Below are positions 8,141 to 15,527 of a DNA stretch of 64,000 bases, one piece after another (position 1 is the first letter of the stretch; each line of letters begins with the position of its first letter). The notes under the pieces are model-generated. The model was not told the DNA's origin. It was given only the letters and a program-made list of their open reading frames with translations, and did no database searches. The translations under genes and the position numbers were made by a program. The DNA comes from Motilibacter rhizosphaerae (lineage in GTDB: Bacteria; Actinomycetota; Actinomycetes; Motilibacterales; Motilibacteraceae): contig NZ_SGXD01000002.1 of the NCBI RefSeq assembly GCF_004216915.1, positions 806,001 to 870,000 of the forward strand, read 5' to 3'.

Positions 8141-8258
8141 TGCGTGCAGTCTGTCACAGCCGCCCGCGGGTCGCGCAAGGGGGATCACCCGGACGGAGCA
8201 GCGAGCACGCCGCCACTCGCGTTCACGCCGTCCGCACCTCCCGGAAACGCGGCACCCC

Positions 8259-8264
8259 TAGCGT
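8259..8264 (+). promoter_or_regulatory. Possible -10 hexamer TAGCGT before the isochorismatase-family gene
   Basis: TAGCGT lies 8 nt before the ATG and there is no Shine-Dalgarno sequence, so a leaderless or very short-leader transcript is suggested. The same hexamer occurs before the crcB pair and the anti-sigma gene. Confidence 0.4.
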
Positions 8265-8272
8265 CCGCCCCC

Positions 8273-8959
8273 ATGAGCGCACAGGTCGTCGCCGACCCCT
8301 ACACCTGGCCCTACGACGGTGACGTCGACCCGGCCCGCACCGCCCTGCTCTGCATCGACTGGCAGGTCGACTTCTGCGGCGACGGCGGCTACGTCGACGC
8401 GATGGGCTACGACCTCGGCCTGACCCGCGTCGGACTGGGCCCTACGGCCGCGGTGCTCGCCGGTGCCCGCGCCGCCGGGATGCTCGTCGTCCACACGCGC
8501 GAGGGGCACCGGCCCGACCTCTCCGACTGCCCGCCGAACAAGCTGTGGCGCAGCAGGAGCATCGGCGCCGGCATCGGCGACCCCGGCCCCCAGGGCCGCA
8601 TCCTCGTCCGCGGCGAGCCGGGCTGGGAGATCGTCCCGGAGGTCGCCCCCGTCGCCGGCGAGGTGGTCATCGACAAGCCCGGCAAGGGCGCGTTCTACGC
8701 GACCGACCTCGACCTCGTGCTGCGCACCCGCGGGATCAGCCACCTCGTGCTCACCGGCATCACGACCGACGTCTGCGTCCACACGACCATGCGCGAGGCC
8801 AACGACCGCGGCTACGAGTGCCTGGTCCTCGAGGACTGCACGGGAGCCACGGCGTACGAGAACCACCTGGCAGCACTGCAGATGGTCAAGATGCAGGGCG
8901 GTGTCTTCGGCGCTGTAGCGACCTCCGAGGCGTTCCTCAAGGCGCTGGAGGCGCGGTGA
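8273..8959 (+). CDS. Isochorismatase-family cysteine hydrolase, biuret amidohydrolase-like
   Basis: 228 residues from ATG. The cysteine-hydrolase triad is visible: D29 in [11 protein letters not shown]135 in [10 protein letters not shown] and C168 in [11 protein letters not shown]. Segments such as [12 protein letters not shown] and [11 protein letters not shown], with the long conserved C-terminal region, resemble BiuH-type biuret or ureido-compound hydrolases more than pyrazinamidase or isochorismatase. The enzyme would release ammonia or ureide nitrogen in the cytosol. It overlaps the next gene, an AtzH-like protein, by 4 nt (GTGA), and that pairing supports a role in s-triazine/cyanurate/ureide nitrogen use. 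No AtzD/AtzE-like genes are seen here, so the substrate is uncertain. Confidence 0.8.
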   Translation: MSAQVVADPYTWPYDGDVDPARTALLCIDWQVDFCGDGGYVDAMGYDLGLTRVGLGPTAAVLAGARAAGMLVVHTREGHRPDLSDCPPNKLWRSRSIGAGIGDPGPQGRILVRGEPGWEIVPEVAPVAGEVVIDKPGKGAFYATDLDLVLRTRGISHLVLTGITTDVCVHTTMREANDRGYECLVLEDCTGATAYENHLAALQMVKMQGGVFGAVATSEAFLKALEAR

Positions 8960-9378
8960 CCGCCGGCGCCACGGAGCAGCTCGAGCTCGACCGCCCGGAC
9001 GTCGTCGCCGAGGTCCGGGCGGCGTTCACGGCGTACGAGCAGGCGCTCGTCGACCACGACGTGCCCGCGATGACCGCGGCCTTCTGGGACAGCCCGTCCT
9101 GCGTCCGCTACGGCGTGGCCGAGCGGCTCTACGGCGCGGCGGAGATCGAGCGCTGGCGGACGGGCGCCACCCCCGTCGGCCGGGACCGGCGCCTCGGGCC
9201 GACGGTCGTCGCGACCTTCGGCACGGCGTACGCGGTGGTGAGCACGGAGTTCCGCTACGCGTCGCAGCCCGGGGCCGTCGGCCGGCAGAGCCAGACGTGG
9301 GTGAAGCTCGCCGGCACCTGGCAGGTGGTCGCCGCGCACGTCTCCGTGCAGCCGGAGGACGAGCAGCCCGACGGCTAG
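8956..9378 (+). CDS. AtzH-like protein (DUF3225, SnoaL/NTF2-like fold)
   Basis: 140 residues from GTG, overlapping the preceding TGA by 4 nt. The sequence [32 protein letters not shown], with [27 protein letters not shown] and [20 protein letters not shown], matches the DUF3225/AtzH group of NTF2-like proteins. AtzH of Pseudomonas ADP was described as a decarboxylating amidohydrolase acting in cyanuric acid breakdown; here it would work with the neighbouring biuret hydrolase-like enzyme. The last codon shares a CTAG with the stop of the convergent sigma factor gene, so the two genes end on top of each other. Confidence 0.82.
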   Translation: MTAGATEQLELDRPDVVAEVRAAFTAYEQALVDHDVPAMTAAFWDSPSCVRYGVAERLYGAAEIERWRTGATPVGRDRRLGPTVVATFGTAYAVVSTEFRYASQPGAVGRQSQTWVKLAGTWQVVAAHVSVQPEDEQPDG

Positions 9379-10355
9379 TCCGCCGGGAGCTCCAGCGGCA
9401 GCCCGAAGCCCGGGAACAGGTGCGCGACGTCGAGGAACGACGTGATCCCGGTGACCCGGCCGTCGCGCACGTCGACGACCTGCAGCGCCCAGGCGCGGTG
9501 GACGCCGTCCGGCGAGCGGCGGTACTGCGCGTACGCCGGCTGGCCGCTCGCCGCCGTCGGCACGAGCCGCGACCCCTCGCACTCGTGGCCCGTCCCGGTC
9601 ATCCAGGCGACCACCTCCGCGGGGCCCTGCAGCCACATGTCGTACGGCGGCATCGACATCGTCGCGTCCTCGTGCAGGAGCGCGGTGAGCGCGTCCATGT
9701 CGTAGGCCTCGAACGCGGCGGCGTAGCGCTCCAGCAGCTCGCGCTGCACCGGGTCGAGCGGCGCCAGCGCGTCGCCCGGCTCCGGCTGCTGGTCCCCCAG
9801 CGTCGCGCGCGCCCGCTGCAGCAGGCTGTTGACGGAGGCGACGGTCGTGCCGAGCAGCTCGGCGACCTCGCTCGCCGGCCACTGGAGCACCTCGCGCAGG
9901 ATGAGCACCGCGCGCTGGCGCGGGGGCAGGTGCTGCAGGGCGGCGACGAGCGCCAGCCGCACGCTCTCGCGCAGCTCGACCGTCTCGGCGGGGTCGGCCT
10001 GCTCGGGCAGCAGCCGGCCGTCGGGCGCGGGCATGACCCAGTGCTCCTCGGGGAGCAGCGGGCCGAGGCCGTCGCCGGCGCCCTGCGACGGGCGCAGCTC
10101 CATCGGCCGCGCCCGGCGCTGCGTGGCCGAGAGCATGTCGAGGCAGGAGTTGGTCGCGATGCGGTAGAGCCACGAGCGGACCGACGACCGGCCCTCGAAG
10201 CCGTCGCGGGCGCGCCAGGCCTTGACGAGCGTCTCCTGCACGGCGTCCTCGGCCTCCGACCCGGAGCCGAGCATGCGGTAGCAGTACGCCGTCAGCTCCC
10301 GGCGGTAGGCCTCGAGCTCCTCCGCGGAGTCCGGTCCGGCGAGCAGCTCGGTCAC
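9375..10355 (-). CDS. sigG: ECF-type sigma factor of the SigG group with C-terminal SnoaL-like domain
   Basis: 326 residues from GTG (VTELLAGPDS). Region 2 covers about residues 12-80 (AYCYRMLGSGSEAEDAVQETLVKAWRA), region 4 about 140-185 (LPPRQRAVLILREVLQWPASEVAELLGTTVASVNSLLQRAR), and an NTF2/SnoaL-like domain about 200-326 (ERYAAAFEAYDMDALTALLHEDA). This arrangement is that of SigG/SigJ-type ECF factors, in which the C-terminal domain replaces a separate anti-sigma factor; no anti-sigma gene is adjacent. The GTG overlaps the TGA of the upstream S4 gene, so translation is coupled. Regulon unknown. Confidence 0.9.
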   Translation of the reverse strand: MTELLAGPDSAEELEAYRRELTAYCYRMLGSGSEAEDAVQETLVKAWRARDGFEGRSSVRSWLYRIATNSCLDMLSATQRRARPMELRPSQGAGDGLGPLLPEEHWVMPAPDGRLLPEQADPAETVELRESVRLALVAALQHLPPRQRAVLILREVLQWPASEVAELLGTTVASVNSLLQRARATLGDQQPEPGDALAPLDPVQRELLERYAAAFEAYDMDALTALLHEDATMSMPPYDMWLQGPAEVVAWMTGTGHECEGSRLVPTAASGQPAYAQYRRSPDGVHRAWALQVVDVRDGRVTGITSFLDVAHLFPGFGLPLELPAD

Positions 10356-10582
10356 GCGGCACCGCCCGCGGCGGTGAGCCGGACCTCGCGCTCGGCGTAC
10401 TCGACGACGTCACCCGCGTGCAGCTGCGCCCCGCGCCGCCGCTCGACCCAGCCGTTGACCCGCACCTCGCCGCCCTCCACCGCCTGCTTGGCCTCGCCGC
10501 CGGTGTCGACCAGCCCGCAGAGCTTGAGCAGCTGGCCCAGGCGGATCCCCTCGGGACCCAGCTCGACGTCCTCCACCGGCAC
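10352..10582 (-). CDS. Small S4-domain RNA-binding protein (YaaA/YbcJ-like)
   Basis: 76 residues from GTG. The whole protein is one S4 domain: IRLGQLLKLCGLVDTGGEAKQAVEGGEVRVNGWVE.RRGAQLHAGDVVEY, the standard compact fold that binds structured RNA. GGGAGG 7 nt before the GTG selects this start, and a TACGGT -10-like hexamer lies further upstream. It is followed with a 4-nt overlap by the SigG-type sigma factor. The RNA target is not known; ribosome- or tRNA-linked roles are usual for the family. Confidence 0.87.
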   Translation of the reverse strand: MPVEDVELGPEGIRLGQLLKLCGLVDTGGEAKQAVEGGEVRVNGWVERRRGAQLHAGDVVEYAEREVRLTAAGGAA

Positions 10583-10601
10583 CGCGCGACCTCCCGCTCG
10601 C

Positions 10602-10952
10602 TCAGCCGCCACCGTACCCACCGTCGGCGAGCCCCGCCTCGACCTCGAAGCGGTTGGTGCGCGGGTCGCGCCCCGCACGCAGGTAGAGCAGCGCGAAGGC
10701 GAGCCCGTAGCGCCGCCACTGGCGCACGTGGACCGACTCGTGGCGCAGCCGCGGCGCGCTCACCGCCCAGGGCTGCGGGCCGCAGACGTAGGTGTCGCCC
10801 CAGGTCACTCCCCCGCGCGGGTACGCCCACCCCGGCAGCCCCGCGCACACCCGCAGCCCGTCGAGCTCGCGGGCGCGCACGCCGAACACCCGCGCCCACG
10901 CACGTGCGGCGCGTCCCACCAGTGCGGCCTGCGCGGCCCTGTCCAGCAGCAC
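10602..10952 (-). CDS. Small protein with HExxH metal-binding motif (hypothetical)
   Basis: 116 residues from GTG. The centre has VTWGDTYVCG followed by LRHESVHVRQWRRYG (HESVH at residues 71-75) and a short hydrophobic stretch, AFALLYL. Similar small actinobacterial proteins are called Fe-S oxidoreductases or DUF4157-like in databases, but the HExxH motif suggests a zinc-binding, peptidase-like fold. It is short for a peptidase and no third ligand can be assigned with confidence, though the downstream NRFEVEAG glutamates are candidates. It lies just upstream of the S4 gene and is divergent from the acetyltransferase, with only about 18 nt between the starts. Confidence 0.6.
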   Translation of the reverse strand: MLLDRAAQAALVGRAARAWARVFGVRARELDGLRVCAGLPGWAYPRGGVTWGDTYVCGPQPWAVSAPRLRHESVHVRQWRRYGLAFALLYLRAGRDPRTNRFEVEAGLADGGYGGG

Positions 10953-10970
10953 ACGTGCAGGATGCTCCTC

Positions 10971-11480
10971 ATGACCCTGGTCGTGCGCCCCGTCCGCCCC
11001 GACGACGTCCCCGCGGTCCTCGGGCTCGTGCGCGACCTCGCGGCGTACGAGCGGGCGCCCGAGCAGGTCGTGGCGACCGAGGACGACCTCAGCGCCGCGC
11101 TGTTCGCGCCGCACCCGGCGGTGTTCGCGCACGTCGCCGACGACGACGGGGAGGTCGTGGGGTTCGCGCTGTGGTTCCGCTCGTTCTCGACCTGGCTCGG
11201 GCGGCACGGGCTCTACCTCGAGGACCTGTACGTCCGGCCGGACCGCCGAGGCGACGGCGTCGGCACCCGGCTGCTCCGCACCCTCGCGGCGCTCTGCGTC
11301 GAGCACGGGTACGGCCGGCTGGAGTGGACCTGCCTGGACTGGAACGAGCCCGCCCGCGGCTTCTACCGCTCGCTCGGCGCCGAGCTCCAGGACGAGTGGA
11401 CCGTGCACCGGCTGACCGGGGAGCCGTTGCGCGCGCTCGCCGGCCTAGCGGGTGACGAGCAGGCCCAGCCCCGCGGCTGA
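10971..11480 (+). CDS. GNAT family N-acetyltransferase
   Basis: 169 residues from ATG. GNAT signatures in order: motif C/D VRPVRPDDVPAVLGLVRDLA, then LYLEDLYVRPDRRGDGVGTRLL (acetyl-CoA pyrophosphate loop R-R-G-D-G-V-G), and WTCLDWNEPARGFYRSLGA. The arrangement resembles diamine/thialysine acetyltransferases of the SSAT2 type, in which W.VLDWN.pai.FY is characteristic, so an amine substrate is plausible. AGGA 8 nt before this ATG favours it over an ATG three codons earlier. The 3' end overlaps the convergent crcB gene by 36 nt. Confidence 0.88.
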   Translation: MTLVVRPVRPDDVPAVLGLVRDLAAYERAPEQVVATEDDLSAALFAPHPAVFAHVADDDGEVVGFALWFRSFSTWLGRHGLYLEDLYVRPDRRGDGVGTRLLRTLAALCVEHGYGRLEWTCLDWNEPARGFYRSLGAELQDEWTVHRLTGEPLRALAGLAGDEQAQPRG

Positions 11481-11804
11481 GAGCGCGAGCGCGACGGTCA
11501 GCACGACGTACGCCGCGGCGAGCCCCCGCCGCTCGGCGAGCAGGCGCACCGCCTCCACGCTCGCGGTGCTGAAGGTCGTGTAGCCGCCGCAGAACCCCGT
11601 GCCGGCCACGAGCAGGACGTCCGGCGCCACCTCGCCGCGCAGCTGCAGGCCGGTCAGCAGGCCGAGCAGCAGGCAGCCGCTGGTGTTGATGACGAGCGTG
11701 CCGACGGGCAGGGCGGAGCGCGTGCGCGCGCGCACGCCCGTGTCGACGAGCAGCCGCGCCACCGCTCCCAGCGCGCCGGCCAGGACGACGAGCAGGTCGG
11801 TCAC
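11445..11804 (-). CDS. crcB: Fluoride exporter subunit CrcB/Fluc (second of pair)
   Basis: 119 residues from GTG. Four transmembrane segments and the Fluc signature GTGFCGGYTTFSTASVE (about 68-84), with the N-terminal GALGAVARLL and the Asn-bearing helix LVINTSGCLLLG. Fluc channels are dual-topology dimers that export fluoride across the membrane. Here two non-identical genes overlap by 4 nt, as expected for a heterodimer with fixed opposite topologies. The 3' end overlaps the convergent acetyltransferase gene by 36 nt. Confidence 0.95.
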   Translation of the reverse strand: MTDLLVVLAGALGAVARLLVDTGVRARTRSALPVGTLVINTSGCLLLGLLTGLQLRGEVAPDVLLVAGTGFCGGYTTFSTASVEAVRLLAERRGLAAAYVVLTVALALSAAGLGLLVTR

Positions 11805-12205
11805 CGCCGCCGCCCGAGGGCGAGCCCCACCGCCGCCGCGAGCAGCCCGCCCGCGACGCTCGTGAGGAGGTACGCCGCGGCCAGCCCCGCGCGGCCGTCG
11901 CGGGCGAGCCGGTCGACCTCCACCGCGAGCGTGCTCCACGTCGTGAGCGCGCCGCAGAAGCCGGTGCCGACGAGCAGCCGCCAGCGCTGCAGGCCGACGG
12001 GGACGGGCTCCCCGAGCCGGCCGAGCAGCAGCCCGAGCGCGAGCGCGCCCGAGAGGTTGACGAGCGTCGTGGGGACCGGCCACCCGTGCTGCGGCCCGAG
12101 CAGCCGGACGAGGGCGAGGCGCGCCGCCGTCCCCGCGGCGCCGCCCACCGCGACCAGCACGACCGGTGACGACCACCTCGCCGCGAGGGTGTGGGGGCCG
12201 GGCAC
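11801..12205 (-). CDS. crcB: Fluoride exporter subunit CrcB/Fluc (first of pair)
   Basis: 134 residues from GTG. Four membrane segments with GGAAGTAARL, LVNLSGALALGLL and the signature GTGFCGALTTWSTLAVE. It is translated just ahead of the second crcB, whose GTG overlaps this gene's TGA. A TAGCGT -10-like hexamer stands exactly 6 nt before the GTG, so the pair may be read from a leaderless message. No fluoride riboswitch sequence is seen upstream. A later GTG at about residue 15 is unlikely because it would shorten the first helix. Confidence 0.94.
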   Translation of the reverse strand: MPGPHTLAARWSSPVVLVAVGGAAGTAARLALVRLLGPQHGWPVPTTLVNLSGALALGLLLGRLGEPVPVGLQRWRLLVGTGFCGALTTWSTLAVEVDRLARDGRAGLAAAYLLTSVAGGLLAAAVGLALGRRR

Positions 12206-12210
12206 CCGCG

Positions 12211-12277
12211 CACGCTACCCGCCCGGGTGCACCGCCCGAGGTCGTGCGCGCGAGGGCGCAGCGGGACGGGTAGCGTG
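12211..12277. promoter_or_regulatory. Inverted repeat with divergent -10-like hexamers between crcB pair and sigF operon
   Basis: CACGCTACCCG (12211-12221) and its exact reverse complement CGGGTAGCGTG (12267-12277) flank 45 nt. Each arm contains TAGCGT pointing outward: at 12212-12217 on the minus strand, 6 nt before crcB, and at 12271-12276 on the plus strand toward the anti-sigma gene. This reads as a pair of near-identical divergent promoters. Confidence 0.55.
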
Positions 12278-12341
12278 GGGCCGCGCGCGGGTGGAGACCG
12301 TCACCGCGAGCAGCACACCGGCCAGCAGCAGGGAGTCCAGC

Positions 12342-12776
12342 TTGAGCGAGACCGCGTTGTCCGCAGTCCCGTGGCCCGGGGCCGGCATCCGCGACGCCGT
12401 GCAGGTCGTCCTGCCCGCGTCCAGCGCCTACCTCTCGGTGCTGCGCACCACGACGGCAGGGCTCGCGGCGCGCCTCGACTTCACCCTCGACGACATCGAG
12501 GACCTGCGCATCGCGGTCGACGAGGCCTGCGCGATGCTCCTCCCCCAGGTCGCCCCCGGCGCCGAGCTGCGCTGCGACTTCGTGCTCGAGGACGACGGCA
12601 TCCTCATCACCGTGAGCGCGCCGACCACGCGCGGGAGCCTGCCCGAGCGCGAGACCTTCTCCTGGACCGTGCTGACGGCGCTGGCGGGCGAGGTCGACGC
12701 CGGCGTGGGTGAGGGGCTCGAGGTCTGGATCTCGCTGCACAAGCGCCGCGACAGCGGTGAGGGGGAGGGCTCGTGA
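12342..12776 (+). CDS. Anti-sigma factor (RsbW/SpoIIAB-like ATPase fold)
   Basis: 144 residues if begun at TTG 12342, which has GGGAG 6 nt upstream; an in-frame GTG at 12291 (161 residues) is the alternative. PASSAYLSVLRTTTAGLAARLDFTLDDIEDLRIAVDEACAML carries the GHKL N-box-like helix (DLRIAVDEACAML) of serine-kinase anti-sigma factors. The C-terminal half keeps the fold but only weak G-box motifs. It should hold the SigF-type factor encoded by the next gene inactive. The two overlap by 4 nt (GTGA), the classical rsbW-sigF arrangement. No anti-anti-sigma gene is adjacent. Confidence 0.85.
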   Translation: MSETALSAVPWPGAGIRDAVQVVLPASSAYLSVLRTTTAGLAARLDFTLDDIEDLRIAVDEACAMLLPQVAPGAELRCDFVLEDDGILITVSAPTTRGSLPERETFSWTVLTALAGEVDAGVGEGLEVWISLHKRRDSGEGEGS

Positions 12777-13669
12777 GCAGCTCGGAGGTCGCCGCGCCGG
12801 CGGCACCCGAGCTGAGCGCCGAGCAGGCGGAGCCGACCGAGCAGGCCGAGCAGGCCGAGCAGGCCGTCGCCGCCCCCGCCGCCACGGAGATCCCGCCGTC
12901 CACCGGCGTCGGCGTCGACCGCGAGCGCACGCGCGCGCTGTTCGCCCGCCTCGCCGAGCTCGAGGCGGGCACCCCGGAGCACAAGCGCGTCCGCGACGCG
13001 CTCGTCGAGCAGCACCTGCCGCTCGTCGAGCACCTGGCCCGGCGCTTCCGCAACCGCGGCGAGCCCTACGACGACCTCGTGCAGGTCGCCACCATCGGGC
13101 TCATCAAGTCGGTCGACCGCTTCGACCCCCAGCGCGGGGTCGAGTTCTCCACCTACGCGACGCCGACGATCGTCGGCGAGATCAAGCGGCACTTCCGCGA
13201 CAAGGGCTGGGCCGTCCGCGTCCCCCGCCGCCTGCAGGAGCTCCGGCTGACGCTCACGCAGGCGACGAGCGAGCTGTCGCAGCGCAACGGGCGCAGCCCC
13301 ACCGTCTCCGAGCTCGCGACCCACCTCGGGCTGACCGACGAGGAGGTCCTCGAGGGCCTGGAGTCCGCCAACGCGTACTCCACGCTGTCGCTGGACGCCT
13401 CCGAGCAGAACGACGAGGACTCCGTCGCCGTCGTCGACACCCTCGGCGTCGACGACGAGGCGCTCGAGGGCGTGGAGTACCGCGAGTCGCTCAAGCCGAT
13501 GCTCGAGCGGCTGCCGGCGCGCGAGCAGAAGATCCTGCTGCTGCGCTTTTTCCGCGGCATGACCCAGTCCGAGATCGCGGCCGAGGTCGGCATCTCGCAG
13601 ATGCACGTCTCGCGCCTGCTGGCGCGCACCCTCGCGCAGCTGCGCGAGGGCCTGCTCACCGAGGACTGA
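12773..13669 (+). CDS. sigF: Sigma factor of the SigB/SigF/SigG group (general stress or sporulation type)
   Basis: 298 residues from GTG. Regions follow in order: region 2 LVEQHLPLVEHLARRF....PYDDLVQVATIGLIKSVDRFDP and FSTYATPTIVGEIKRHFRDKGW (about 84-150), region 3 VPRRLQELR.TL.QATSEL (about 150-225), region 4 MTQSEIAAEVGISQMHVSRLLARTLAQLR (about 262-290). It is an actinobacterial SigF-type factor. The first 50 residues are acidic and repetitive (EQAEPTEQAEQAEQA), longer than in most homologues. It is coupled to the anti-sigma gene by a GTGA overlap. Confidence 0.95.
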   Translation: MSSSEVAAPAAPELSAEQAEPTEQAEQAEQAVAAPAATEIPPSTGVGVDRERTRALFARLAELEAGTPEHKRVRDALVEQHLPLVEHLARRFRNRGEPYDDLVQVATIGLIKSVDRFDPQRGVEFSTYATPTIVGEIKRHFRDKGWAVRVPRRLQELRLTLTQATSELSQRNGRSPTVSELATHLGLTDEEVLEGLESANAYSTLSLDASEQNDEDSVAVVDTLGVDDEALEGVEYRESLKPMLERLPAREQKILLLRFFRGMTQSEIAAEVGISQMHVSRLLARTLAQLREGLLTED

Positions 13670-13680
13670 GCAGGCGGGCC

Positions 13681-14133
13681 TCAGGACGACGCGGCGCCGC
13701 CGCTGGTGCCGTCGTCGGCCTGCGGCTCCACCAGCAGCCCTCCGGCCTGCGGCGCCAGCGCGAGCACCAGCCCGGTCGCGCTGACGAGGAGCAGCGGCAC
13801 CCCGACGGCGGGGATGCCCCACGACGTGGTCTGCCACCCCATGAGCAGGCCGATGAGCTGGGAGAGCACGGCCAGCGCCCGGGCCCAGCGCCGCCGGCGG
13901 AGCGCCGCGCGGGCAGCGGCGAGCAGCGCCCCGCCGTACAGCGCGAACAGCGCGGCGAGCACGGCGAACAGCACCGAGGCCCGGGCGTCCTGGTCGCCGA
14001 GGTGGAGCAGGACGTAGCCCAGCTCGCCGACGGCGAGGACGACCAGCGCCGCGCCCTCGAGCCCGACGCACGCGGCGAGGACGACCAGCGGCACGGGCGC
14101 GGGCACCGGCTTCGGCGCGGACGGGTCGGGCAC
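13681..14133 (-). CDS. Hypothetical four-helix membrane protein
   Basis: 150 residues from GTG 14133; a GTG 36 nt upstream would add 12 residues and cannot be excluded. About four transmembrane segments (around residues 15-35, 52-75, 86-105 and 112-130) separated by an Arg-rich loop (ARAALRRRRWAR), then a polar C-terminal tail ending DDGTSGGAASS. I recognise no functional motif. It is convergent with sigF (11 nt apart) and divergent from the lipid kinase gene. Integral membrane protein of unknown role. Confidence 0.65.
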   Translation of the reverse strand: MPDPSAPKPVPAPVPLVVLAACVGLEGAALVVLAVGELGYVLLHLGDQDARASVLFAVLAALFALYGGALLAAARAALRRRRWARALAVLSQLIGLLMGWQTTSWGIPAVGVPLLLVSATGLVLALAPQAGGLLVEPQADDGTSGGAASS

Positions 14134-14203
14134 GCCCCCGATCCAACCAGCAGCGCCGCCACCCGGCACGGCGGCTCCGCGCCCGCGCGCCGGCTGCTCG
14201 GCC

Positions 14204-14209
14204 TACAGT
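14204..14209 (+). promoter_or_regulatory. Probable -10 of a leaderless promoter for the lipid kinase gene
   Basis: TACAGT followed by exactly 6 nt and GTG at 14216. There is no Shine-Dalgarno sequence. A good match to the actinobacterial -10 consensus. Confidence 0.55.
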
Positions 14210-14215
14210 GTGGCG

Positions 14216-15148
14216 GTGCGCGCGCTCCTGGTGGCCAACCCCAAGGCCACGTCGATGACGCCGGGCACGCAGGACGTCATCGCCCGTGCCCTCGGCTCCG
14301 ACCTCAAGGTCGAGGTGGTCTCCACGCGGCACCGCGGCCACGCCGCCGAGCTCGCGAGCGAGGCCCGCGCCGACGGGCTCGACCTCGTCATTGCGCTCGG
14401 CGGCGACGGCACCGTCAACGAGGTGGTCAACGGGCTGCTCGCGGACCAGCCCTCCGGCCTCCCCGTCCCCGCGCTCGCCGTCGTCCCGGGCGGCAGCACC
14501 AACGTCTTCGTCCGCGCGCTCGGCCTGCCCCGCGACCCGGTGGAGGCGACGAGCGCCCTGCTCCAGCGCGTCCGCGCCGGCCGCCGTCGCGAGGTCAGCC
14601 TCGGGCGCGCGGACGGGCGGTGGTTCACCTTCGCCGCCGGCGTGGGCCTCGACGCCGAGGTCGTGCGGCGGGTCGAGCGGCACCGCGAGAGCGGGCGCGC
14701 CTCCACGCCCGGGCTCTACATCCGCACGGTCGCGGAGACCGTCTCCCGCGACCGGCTGAGCGGCGGCTCGGTCGTCACCCCGGTGACCGTCGAGGTGCCG
14801 GGGCTCGCGCCCGTGCAGCTGCGGATGGCGGTGTTCGGCAACACGCGCCCGTGGACGTTCGTCGGCGAGCTGCCCGTCGACCCGTTCCCGCTGGCGTCGT
14901 TCGACGACGACCTCGACCTGTTCGGCATGCGCCGCATCGACCCGTTCACGGTCACCGGCGTGCTCGCCCGCGTGCTCCGTCCCGGACGCGGCGCCGGCGG
15001 CCGGTCTGCCGTGTCCTTGCACGGGGTGACGTCGGCCGTCGTCACGGCCGACCGTCCGTTCCCGGTGGAGCTCGACGGCGACGCCGTGGAGCTGCGACAG
15101 CGGCTCGTCGTCGAGAGCGTGCCACGCGCACTGACCGTAGTCGCCTGA
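14216..15148 (+). CDS. Diacylglycerol kinase family lipid kinase
   Basis: 310 residues from GTG 14216 (VRALLVANPKAT); a GTG two codons upstream is possible. DAGK catalytic signatures: ANPKAT, then IALGGDGTVNEVVNGL (about 55-70) and VPGGSTNVFVRALGLP (about 95-110). The C-terminal half has the beta-rich lid and ends HGVTSAVVTADRPFPVELDGD. The enzyme phosphorylates diacylglycerol or a related membrane lipid from the cytosolic face. The -10 hexamer 6 nt before this GTG suggests a leaderless transcript and decides the start. It precedes whiB1, as a similar gene does in several actinobacteria. Confidence 0.9.
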   Translation: MRALLVANPKATSMTPGTQDVIARALGSDLKVEVVSTRHRGHAAELASEARADGLDLVIALGGDGTVNEVVNGLLADQPSGLPVPALAVVPGGSTNVFVRALGLPRDPVEATSALLQRVRAGRRREVSLGRADGRWFTFAAGVGLDAEVVRRVERHRESGRASTPGLYIRTVAETVSRDRLSGGSVVTPVTVEVPGLAPVQLRMAVFGNTRPWTFVGELPVDPFPLASFDDDLDLFGMRRIDPFTVTGVLARVLRPGRGAGGRSAVSLHGVTSAVVTADRPFPVELDGDAVELRQRLVVESVPRALTVVA

Positions 15149-15527
15149 CGCTTCGGGCGGGTCCCGCGAGCACGCAGCGTCGCGGGAGGGTTGCGGAGCC
15201 GACGGGCCGGGAAGGCAGCGGACGCAGTGTGATGCAGCCGACACTGCCACCGACGAGGAAACGTCGGTGAAACGCTTGTGGAACCAACCGGGCCGGTGGC
15301 AGGCTGCACGGCGGGGATCCTGTCCCCCGGACGGCTCACGCCGTGCCAGGAGCCTAGCGCCCCTGGCGCCGTGGCCCTCCCCGGGGGTTCGGAACGTGGG
15401 ACGGCAGCGCAGCCGTTGGAGCAGGAGCGGGCCGGGGCACGACGTGCCGCTGGCCCGGACGGCGGCCCAGCCCGGAGCCGCACCTGCGGCACCTTCAGAC
15501 GCACGCACGAGACGAGGAGTGACGGAC
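15149..15527 (+). promoter_or_regulatory. 379-nt upstream region of whiB1
   Basis: No credible gene is present. Reading toward whiB1 it holds a dyad at 15224-15247 (listed separately), a small hairpin CGACG-aggaaa-CGTCG at 15251-15266, a Cys/Gly-free GC-rich stretch and, close to the gene, ACGAGGAGTGACGG, whose GAGGAG serves as ribosome binding site. A TAGCGC at about 15355 could be a -10 but is weak. The long leader suggests regulated transcription of whiB1. Confidence 0.5.
15224..15247. promoter_or_regulatory. Dyad resembling a CRP/FNR-type operator upstream of whiB1
   Basis: GCAGTGT (15224-15230) and ACACTGC (15241-15247) are exact reverse complements around 10 nt. Inside it, TGTGATGCAGCCGACA matches the TGTGA-N6-TCACA consensus fully on the left half and 3 of 5 on the right. 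Mycobacterial whiB1 is controlled by a CRP homologue (known from M. tuberculosis), so a similar control here is an inference. Confidence 0.45.

Noticed and set aside
12206-12290. Fluoride (crcB motif) riboswitch before the crcB pair
   Set aside because: The crcB motif core is absent and the promoter hexamer is only 6 nt from the start, leaving no room for a leader RNA.
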